From the NCBI RefSeq assembly GCF_023065955.2, contig NW_026622841.1, positions 21,449,501 through 21,513,500 of the forward strand: 64,000 nt of DNA. Direction: 5' to 3'. Within the stretch, counting starts at the first letter, position 1. The number at the start of each line of letters is the position of its first letter. Below are positions 57,055-64,000 of the stretch, in pieces. Below the pieces are notes generated by a model. That model made no database searches, was not told where the DNA came from, and worked only from the letters and a program-made list of their open reading frames with translations. This stretch comes from Ursus arctos. Taxonomy: Eukaryota; Chordata; Mammalia; Carnivora; Ursidae. Made by a program: the position numbers and the translations under genes.

Positions 57055-57435
57055 ATGTCTATGCCTTTGTGTTCTGGGCTTCTCCATGCCTGCTCCCACT
57101 GGGTCTTTATACATGCATACTCCTCCTGCTTGGTCCTTCAGTACAGGCATCTTTCCTCCAAAAAACTACCCTTGAGGTTTCAAATTAAACATCACCCCAG
57201 AAAAAAAAACTTTTCTAATATCCAGAAAAGAGGCAACCCTCTTGAGAGTACCCTTCTTTCCACCAATAGCCTTGTTTGGAACTATGCACTCATTAGTGGT
57301 AGTTATTTGTTTTTATCTATCTTCTGCACTAGACTATTTAAAAAATGAGATTTTTGTTCCCTAGTATAAGCTCAGCATCTAGCATAGCTTCCACTCTGTA
57401 ATCAATAATATTTATTGAATCACTGAATAAAAGTA
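57055..57435 (+). mobile_element. L2 LINE 3' end
   Basis: 'gtgttctgggcttctccatg', 'cctgctcccactgggtcttt', 'actcctcctgcttggtcctt', 'ttcaaattaaacatcacccc', 'tagtggtagttatttgtttt', 'gcactagactatttaaaaaa', 'cagcatctagcatagcttcc', and the terminus 'aataatatttattgaatcac'. The 77- and 97-codon frames here are within the relic. Confidence 0.75.
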
Positions 57436-57439
57436 ACTC

Positions 57440-58215
57440 TCATTTACCTCTTATAGGTATCCTTACCTGGAGAGGTCAAGTTGAGAGGGAACAAAACCTA
57501 TAGACTTCTTTGAGCCATAGACCTACCCAAAAGGCCCCTTCCATAAAGCTGAAGGAATTCTCTTAAAATGACCAGGTATGCTATGAAGCTATAAAAGCAG
57601 CTTTTGTCACTAGAGACTATGGAGAACTGACAGGATACAGCAAGTGAACATTCGTTTACTTTTTATCGAAGCCACAGCAGAAATATGGAGTGGAAAATTC
57701 TCAGCATGGTGTAAGTACAATGTAGCAAAACAAATTTTCTAGTAAATTATTTTATAGTAAGAGGACAACTGTCAAGAAGTAGAGAATCAATAATGGTGAC
57801 CAGAAACTATGGAATAGTTACACATGAAGGGCCGGTACCAAAGTAGAGTGCACACCATATAACTTGTCTTCGGCACCAACTGGAGAAGGTCCTCTTAGCC
57901 AAGTGCTCCATCTACCTTTCACATTTTAATATTCCATGAGAAACTTAACCTCTGGGATAAGAGTAGGTCATTAGGAGTTTCCATTAAAAGTGCAAGAATC
58001 TGACAGGCAAAATGGTATCACAAAAGTACCTTGTTGTGAGTCCGAACAGAAAGCAGAAAGAATATAAAGTCCCCGAGCTTTACGATAGCAGAAATCATTT
58101 GTTAGGTTTGCACATGACTAGTATATTGACAGATAAGTGAGACGTCATAAAGTCCAGAGTGGAACAATGGAGTAGCCCTGCCATGCTTTGAATTAAATGT
58201 TTACTTAAAACATAT
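57440..58215. other. unique non-coding stretch
   Basis: No repeat or gene recognised. Confidence 0.4.
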
Positions 58216-58223
58216 TCATTAGA

Positions 58224-58428
58224 GGGGCGCCTAGGTGGCTCAGTCTGTTAAGCGTCTATCTTCTGCTCAGATCATGATCTTGGGGTCCTGGGATGGAGCA
58301 GGACCAGCGTCCAGCTTCCCTGCTCAGTGGGGAGTCTGCTTTTCCCTCCCTCTGCCCCTCACCCCCGTTCATGTGTGCTCACTCGCTCTCTCGCAAATAA
58401 ATAAAATCTTAAAAAAAAAGAAACTATG
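58224..58428 (+). mobile_element. CAN-SINE, older form
   Basis: 'ggggcgcctaggtggctcag', 'cagatcatgatcttggggtc', 'ccctgctcagtggggagtct', a CT-rich part and a 'caaataaataaaatctt' tail. Duplication 'cattagag' at 58217-58224 and 58429-58436. The 72-codon frame starting in its head is not a gene. Confidence 0.95.
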
Positions 58429-58439
58429 CATTAGAGTTG

Positions 58440-59722
58440 AATTCCTGTTATAAAGTAAGAGAGGTGAAAATTGTATATGTGAAATTTAGGCTTACTGCCA
58501 TTGTCCACTAAGAATAAAGATATAAACCACAATAAAACTAGGGGTTCTTATTTCAAATAGAAGTAGCACATTTCAACTGAGAATGTAAATGAAAATAAGA
58601 AGAAAATAAATCTGTTAATCATTCTCCATTACTGCTGATACTGATTATTCAGATTCAGCTCAAAACATGAATTTATCGATCTACCATTCATTTGACTCTG
58701 TGAGGTGTGACCATGTTGGTGATCTAATTTGGCTACCCTACAGCTAGTACATGCTGTAGGAGAGTAGAATACTTAGAAATTTATTTGAATCATCCTTGTT
58801 CTCACCTTCTATTATCAACTTTAATTGTTGGGTGACGAAGGATGGGGTAACCACCTTCAACTTAGACATACAAGTCCATCAAAGAATATGAGTGTTCATA
58901 TTCCTTAACCATTTTTTATCAAGGACCCATTTTTAGCAAATGTTTCCCATAATGACATCTATCTAAATATCTTCTTTGAATGAAGAAATGACTAGCCATT
59001 GCAATAGAAAAAAACACATCAAATTCCTAATTTGTATAATTGTTAATTATTTTTAGTTACGAAGCCAACCTCCTTTGGTTATTTCAACTCTGTCCTAAAC
59101 CCTTCTTACCTATGTGAGTTCTCTTTATCTAAAAGTAATGTTACAGGTGGCAATTTATATCTGAAAAGTGAGGGGAGAGATTTATTCTTATCCTTTCTCT
59201 CTGGCCATGTAAAAATGCTCGGCTTTGGGGCAAGGCGACAAACAAAATGAATGCCTTTGATGCTTTCAGAGTCTCAATTCCTAATACAACTGTCTGCCCA
59301 GAGCAAGCACTCTTCACCTGGCAGGTTTGTGTGCTACGTTGGTTTCCAAGAAGGCCATGGTTAAGGCATGTTTTTAATGCTAAGTTTCAGTATATTCCTT
59401 AAGCATTAGAAATGAAGTGAGCACCTTTCCAGTGAGCGTGTGCTTTGTAAAAGAATTCCTCTAAGTGTCACTTCAGCTATTCAAGACATTCTCTGGAAAA
59501 GGAAACTACTATTCTCTAATGCAATTCCGGACATTTATTAATTATTGTGTGCCGATGCTAAGTGCAGATGAAAAGATTTATAGAGAAATGTGACGTATGG
59601 GAATATGTCCAGGGTCTATGCCATAGAACCAGGGACACATAGTAGCAGGTGGCGAAGTGAGGTCAACTTCTGTCCAGCGTAGTGGTTTATCTGGGCACTT
59701 TTAAATTAAGCTAATTTCTTTT
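58440..59722. other. unique non-coding stretch
   Basis: About 1.3 kb without recognised repeats and with no frame above 60 codons. Confidence 0.45.
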
Positions 59723-59724
59723 TG

Positions 59725-59925
59725 GATTTCTGCTCTGCATGTATTAGCTACATAACATTGTTTGAGTCATTTAACCTCTGTATCTCAATATGTGCATGTG
59801 CAAAATAGAGTATGTGATAATGCCCGTTTGAAGGGATTAAGATAATATATGCAAAGTATTTAGCAAAAAGCTTAATATAAAACAAGGATTCTATAAATCA
59901 CCAACTGACATTAACTTAGATATTC
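59725..59925 (+). mobile_element. MIR SINE
   Basis: Sense MIR: 'attagctacataacattgtttgagtcatttaacctctg', 'gtgcaaaatagagtatgtga', 'gggattaagataatatatgc', 'aaagtatttagcaaaaagct'. Confidence 0.75.
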
Positions 59926-59990
59926 TGTGTTACAGTTAGGCTCCAGGGAACAAAAGCTGTCACTTTCTTTACATTATAAAGGACAGCTCC

Positions 59991-60011
59991 TATACATACA
60001 TACATACATAC
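59991..60011. repeat. (CATA)n microsatellite
   Basis: About five perfect CATA units. Confidence 0.85.
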
Positions 60012-60565
60012 AGATTATTAGGCGACCTTAAAATAATCTACAAATGGTTTGTTATTCTTTTGCTCTAATATATTCGATACCTACTATTAATGGAAAAAAG
60101 CATGGCGGCACAGCCTTTCCGAGATATGTCCTAGAACTAAGCATCAGGAAGCCACTTACCTCACTCCCACTTTAGATGATCTATGGCATTTATGGGATTA
60201 AATTTCCCAAAAAATTTACGTTAACAATTTAATTTCAATGTGTGATGTTTCCTGATATTTTCTATCGTACCTGCACTGTTTTCTTTGATTTCATGTCATT
60301 TTTGAACTGAAACCCTAACACAGAGAAATCAACTTCAATCAGGTATGACTTTCACTTATACGTGACTGTATATGCACATGTGGGTCAAAATACTAAAAAT
60401 AATACTGTATGTAGGTAAAAGAGTCCACAAATAGTCATTTTTTTTCGGTTATCCATTAAAAAAACATTTTTTAAGAAAATTTAACTGCTATATACACACA
60501 CAAGATTCTCCTTACGTTTTAATTGATAATTTATTTATCACATCTTTAATAGTTTAACAAAATCT
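60012..60565. other. unique AT-rich spacer
   Basis: No repeat or gene recognised. Confidence 0.4.
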
Positions 60566-60569
60566 CTGA

Positions 60570-60742
60570 GGGACACCTGGATGGCTCAGCCAGCTAGGCT
60601 CAGGTCATGATCTCAGGGTCCTGTGACAGAGCCCTATGTCAGGCTCCCTGCTCAGTGGGGAGTCTGCTTCTCCCTCTCCCTCTCCCCCCACTCATGTATG
60701 AGCAAGCATACGCACTCTCTCAAATAAATAAAATTGAAAAAA
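60570..60742 (+). mobile_element. CAN-SINE with internal deletion
   Basis: 'gggacacctggatggctcag' then, after only 'ccagctagg', 'ctcaggtcatgatctcaggg'. The 'gcgtctgcctttgg' segment between them is missing. It continues with 'gctccctgctcagtgggga', a CT-rich part and 'caaataaataaaattg'. No clear target duplication. Older subfamily. Confidence 0.92.
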
Positions 60743-60845
60743 ATATTCTCAGAATCTTTTATTCTGTTGTAATTTTCTTGTTTCTCATTTAAAACCTTGC
60801 CTTATATAGTAGCACCCTAACTAATATTGCTCATTGACCGATTTA

Positions 60846-61672
60846 TTTTTTTAAGTTTTTAAATTCCAGTTAACATACAGTATAATACTAGGTTCAGGTG
60901 TATGATATAGTGATTCAGCACTTCCATACCACACCTGGTGCTCATCATAACACATGCACTCCTTAATCCCCATCACCTCTTTTACCCATCCCCCACTCAC
61001 CTCTCCTCCGGTAGCCTTCAATTTGTTCTCTATAGTTAAGAGTCTCTTTCTTTCTCACCCCCACTTGTTCATTTGTTTTGTTTCTTCAATTCCACATATG
61101 GGTGAAATCATATGGAATTTGTCTTTCTCTGACTGACTTATTTCACTTAGCATATACCCTCTAGCTCCACCCATGTTGTTGCAAATGACAAGATTTCCTT
61201 ATTTTTGATGGCTGAGTAATATTCCATTGTGTATTTATACCACAAATTCTTTATTCATTCGTCAGTCAGTGGATACTTGGGCTATTTCCATAATTTGGCT
61301 ATTTATAGATAATTCTGCTATAAACATCGGGGTACATGTATCCCTTTCAATTAGTATTTTTGTATTCTTTGAGTAAATACCTAGTAATCCAATTGCTAGG
61401 TTGTAGGTTGCTGGGTTTTTAACTTTTTGAGGAACCTCCAAACTGTTCTCCAGAGTGGTTGCACCAGTTGTCATTCCCACCAAGAATGCAAGAGGGTTCT
61501 CCTTTCTTTACATCCTCGCCAGCACCTGTTTTTCTTGTATGCTGGTTTTAGCCATTCTGACAGGTGTGAGGTGATAGCTCATTGTAGTTTTGATTTGTAT
61601 TTTCCTGATGATCAGTGATGCTGAGCATTTTTTCATGTGTTTGTTGACAATCTCTATATCTTTGGAAAGTTC
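60846..61672 (-). mobile_element. L1 3' segment (ORF2 end and 3' UTR)
   Basis: The non-inverted 3' part of the insertion. Its minus strand reads from just after the ORF2 'gacatttctccaaagaagac' region through the C-terminal ORF2 and a carnivore-type 3' UTR to the A tail. Stops and small indels leave no long frame. Confidence 0.88.
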
Positions 61673-62623
61673 ACATCTGCATCAAAAACAAGATACCTAG
61701 GAATAAACCTAACCATAGAGAGTAAAAGACCTGTACTCTGAAAACTATAAAACACCGAGGAAATAAATTGAAGATGACACAAAGAAATGGAAAAACATTC
61801 CATGCTCATGGACTGGAAGAATAAATATTGTTAAAATGTCTATACTGCCCAAAGCAATTTACACATTTCATCCAATCCCTATCAAAATACCAACAGCATT
61901 TTTCACAGAGCTAGAACAAACAGTCCTAAAATTTGCATGGAATAACAAAAAACCCCAAATAGCCAAAGCAACCTTGAAAAAGAAAAGCAAAGCTAAAGGC
62001 ATCAAATTCTGGACCTCAAATTACATTACCAAGCTGTAGTAATCTAAGTATGGTGCTTGACACAAAAATAGACACATAGATCAATGGAACAGAAAATCCA
62101 GAAATGAACCCACAACTATATGGTCAGTTAATATTCAACAAAGCAGGAAAGACTATCCAATGGGAAAAAGACAATCTCTTCAAAAAGTGGTGTTGGGAAA
62201 ACTGGACAGCAACATGCAAAGGAATGAAACTGGACCACTGTCTTACACCATACATAAAACTAAATTCAAATGAATGAAAGACCTAAATGTGAGACAGGAA
62301 ACCATACAAATCCTAGAGGAAGGCACAGGCAATAACCTCTTTGACATCAGCCATGGCAACTTCCTTCTAGATAGGTCTCCTGAGATAAGGGAAGCAAAAG
62401 CAAAAATAAACTACTGGGACAACATCAAAATAAACTGTTTCTGCACAGTGAAGGAAACAATCAACAAAACTAAAAGGCAATCTGTCAAATGGGAGAAGTT
62501 ATTTACAAATGATATATCCGATAAAGTGTTAGTATCCAAAATACATAAAGAACTTATAAAACTCAACACCCCAAAAATGAATAATCCAATTAAAAATGGG
62601 CAGAAGACAAGAATAGACATTTT
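61673..62623 (+). pseudogene. L1 ORF2 pseudogene, inverted 5' segment
   Basis: Sense L1 ORF2 DNA from the post-reverse-transcriptase region onward: 'agatacctaggaataaacct', 'gacctgtactctgaaaacta', 'acattccatgctcatggact', 'ccaatccctatcaaaatacc', 'gcatggaataacaaaaaacc', 'agatcaatggaacagaaaat', 'gtgttgggaaaactggacag', 'agacctaaatgtgagacagg', 'aatgggcagaagacaagaat'. Open pieces of 67 codons (61836-62039) and 118 codons (62274-62630) translate as the C-terminal ORF2 protein in pieces, separated by stops such as the one at 62037. The catalytic endonuclease and polymerase core are absent, so it is inactive. Confidence 0.92.
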
Positions 62624-62638
62624 TCATTAATTGATTTA

Positions 62639-63569
62639 GTTGCTGATTTAAAGAAAACAGTTATATTAAATAATCCAATCAATTAAAGCAAGAGTAGTGC
62701 TTTGATTAGGGAGAGAAGGATTACTTTGGTGAATACAAAACAGATAGTAGTGGCCAGACAGAAAAGATGCTGGAACTTCAGAGACAGTGATATTCTAAAA
62801 CAAGTCCACATTGTATTTTTCACTGAATCTTTTTCATGAATAAAAGGAATGGGGTTTCCATATAGGATATTAGAAAAGCAGAAGATCCTTTTTTTTTAAT
62901 GGCAATAAATTAAATCTATCAACCCAAAGCATATCAGTAAGATATTTCTAACATGTGAGCCACCCTCAACTCCTGGTCTAAGATTGGTACAGAAGATTGT
63001 GGACTATCTCTTCCCTTATCTATTTTCAGAAGACCCAATCACTAGTTAACACCTTGAGTCTGCAAAGAATATACTTGCCATTAGATAAATGAACCTAATA
63101 AGCAGAGTTCAACCATATTTTAATATAAATTCCCTAAAACTTTGAGAGATTTGGGAGTTGCAAAGCTGAGTTAACTGTGAAGTCTTTGAATATAACTGTG
63201 TAAAGAGCTAAGGGAGGAAAGAGATGCAATTAATCGTCCTTATTCTGCAGGAAGGGGGCCAACAGGATAATTTGGAGTCATTCTGCCTCCTAGAAATATC
63301 TATGGACTGCAAAGAAGGGGAGCCACAGCCACAGGGTAGAATGGACTGAGCTCAAGAAGGGTAGGCTTTCAGACTGTCTAGTCAGGGATGTCATAAACAC
63401 TACATTGTTCAAAGAGCAAACCAATTACTCAAAATGGATGATCAGTCAAACAAACTATTAGGTTTATAACCACTTTTTTTAAAATAACACATTGGCTCCA
63501 AAATGGAATCACTTATAATAAGCCCCACATCACCAAACCAAGACTTAAGTACAGTTTCAATGGACTCTC
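62639..63569. other. unique non-coding stretch
   Basis: No repeat or gene recognised. Confidence 0.4.
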
Positions 63570-63585
63570 CCAGAAATAAAATCTT

Positions 63586-63787
63586 TTTTTTTTTTTTTTT
63601 TAAGATTTTATTTATTCATTTGACAGAGAGAGAGACAGCCAGAGAGAGAGGGAACACAGGCAGGGGGAGTGGGAGGAAGAAGCAGGCTCCCAGCAGAGGA
63701 GCCTGACCTGGGGCTAGATCCCAGAACGCCAGGATCACACCCTGAGCCTAAGGCAGACGCTTAAGGACTGAGCCACCCAGGCGTCCC
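63586..63787 (-). mobile_element. CAN-SINE, bear-type
   Basis: Minus strand: right-end head 'gagccacccaggcgtcccc', 'cgccaggatcacaccctgag', 'ctcccagcagaggagcc', 'gagacagccagagagagagg', tail 'aagattttatttattcattt' and a T run. The 16-bp duplication 'ccagaaataaaatctt' (63570-63585) matches 63788-63803 with one change. The frame across it is not a gene. Confidence 0.97.
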
Positions 63788-63803
63788 CCAGAAATGAAAT
63801 CTT

Positions 63804-64000
63804 AAGCCAATCACAATTCACCTGATTAAAACTAGTTAGATAATCTGCCTGATAGACCCATGCTAGCCCCTAAGGGAAAGTAACTTTGCAATGACCAACC
63901 TACTTTTCTGCCTAGTATAACTTCCTTGTTTCTGTTCCCCTCTGCCTAGAAAAGTCTTTCATTTCGTACAGCTCCTTGGCGCTCCTTTTATCTACTTGAT
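63804..64000. other. unique sequence to the window end
   Basis: No repeat recognised with certainty. 'ctgttcccctctgcctagaa' could be L2-like or LTR-like but is too short. Confidence 0.3.

Larger units (their letters stand above)
60846..62623 (-). mobile_element. LINE-1 insertion with 5' inversion (twin priming)
   Basis: The insertion is on the minus strand, with its T-rich (poly-A) end at the left (60846-60858). From there to about 61672 the sequence is antisense L1 ORF2 C-terminus and 3' UTR ('gattcagcacttccatacc', 'gtaatattccattgtgtat', 'ctccagagtggttgcacca', 'gccattctgacaggtgtga'). From about 61673 to 62623 it is sense L1 ORF2. The two halves are neighbouring L1 segments in opposite orientation. 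A diverged target duplication is visible: 'tcattgaccgattta' (60831-60845) and 'tcattaattgattta' (62624-62638), 12 of 15 matching. Confidence 0.92.

Noticed and set aside
61836..62630. Two open frames resembling part of an active LINE-1 ORF2
   Set aside because: They are C-terminal fragments separated by stops in the inverted half of a truncated L1. The endonuclease and polymerase core are missing.

Overview
The window looks like intergenic or deep-intronic DNA of a carnivoran mammal, probably a bear-type (ursid) genome. The main evidence is fifteen tRNA-derived carnivore SINEs (CAN-SINE/SINEC), each with the usual 'ggggcgcctgggtggctcag' head, a CT-rich middle and an AAATAAATAAAATCTT-type tail. 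Six carry the 'cagggcgtgatcc(c)ggcgttctgggat' variant that I associate with bears and giant panda; the other nine carry the older 'caggtcatgatc..agggtcctgggat' form shared across caniforms. The assignment to bears is inference from memory of these families. Carnivoran origin is much safer than the exact family.

I find no convincing protein-coding gene, exon, RNA gene or CpG island on either strand. All open frames are short (at most about 165 codons). The longest-looking ones fall inside repeats (L2, MLT1-type LTRs, SINEs, LINE-1) or in AT-rich unique sequence with no recognisable domain. The window is annotated as repeats of several ages set in unique non-coding sequence.

Layout. 1-9 kb: AT-rich start, two MaLR (MLT1-like) solo LTRs (1254-1670, 3638-4001), a SINE, and MIR and L2 relics. 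9-18 kb: mostly unique, with a SINE at 10.9 kb, a GATA microsatellite, MIR/L2 fragments, and a SINE at 17.7 kb. 18.7-20.5 kb: a MIR, then a long (about 1.6 kb) antisense L2 copy, then a SINE. 21-31 kb: mostly unique, with a MER5A-like relic, MIRs, L2 and an old L1 3' end. 31.5-33.4 kb: ATG microsatellite, SINE, antisense L2, a nine-copy perfect 41-bp minisatellite and a SINE at its edge. 33.6-39.3 kb: MIR, a hAT-type relic, L2s and two further MLT1-like LTRs. 39.7-46 kb: two pairs of SINEs in head-to-head inverted orientation, plus MIR, L2 and LTR relics. 46-54 kb: old L1 ORF2 remnant, hAT-type relics (including MER20 and MER5A), and an L1 3' fragment split by a SINE. 54-60 kb: a long TA microsatellite, SINEs, L2 and MIR. 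60.6-62.6 kb: a younger LINE-1 insertion whose two halves point in opposite directions (5' inversion by twin priming). 63.6 kb: a last SINE.

No novel gene system was found. The observations most worth checking are the perfect 41-bp array abutting a SINE, the twin-primed L1 with almost no loss at its internal breakpoint, the inverted SINE pairs, and several unique AT-rich blocks that could be conserved enhancers. Repeat boundaries given without target-site duplications are approximate, to within tens of bases.
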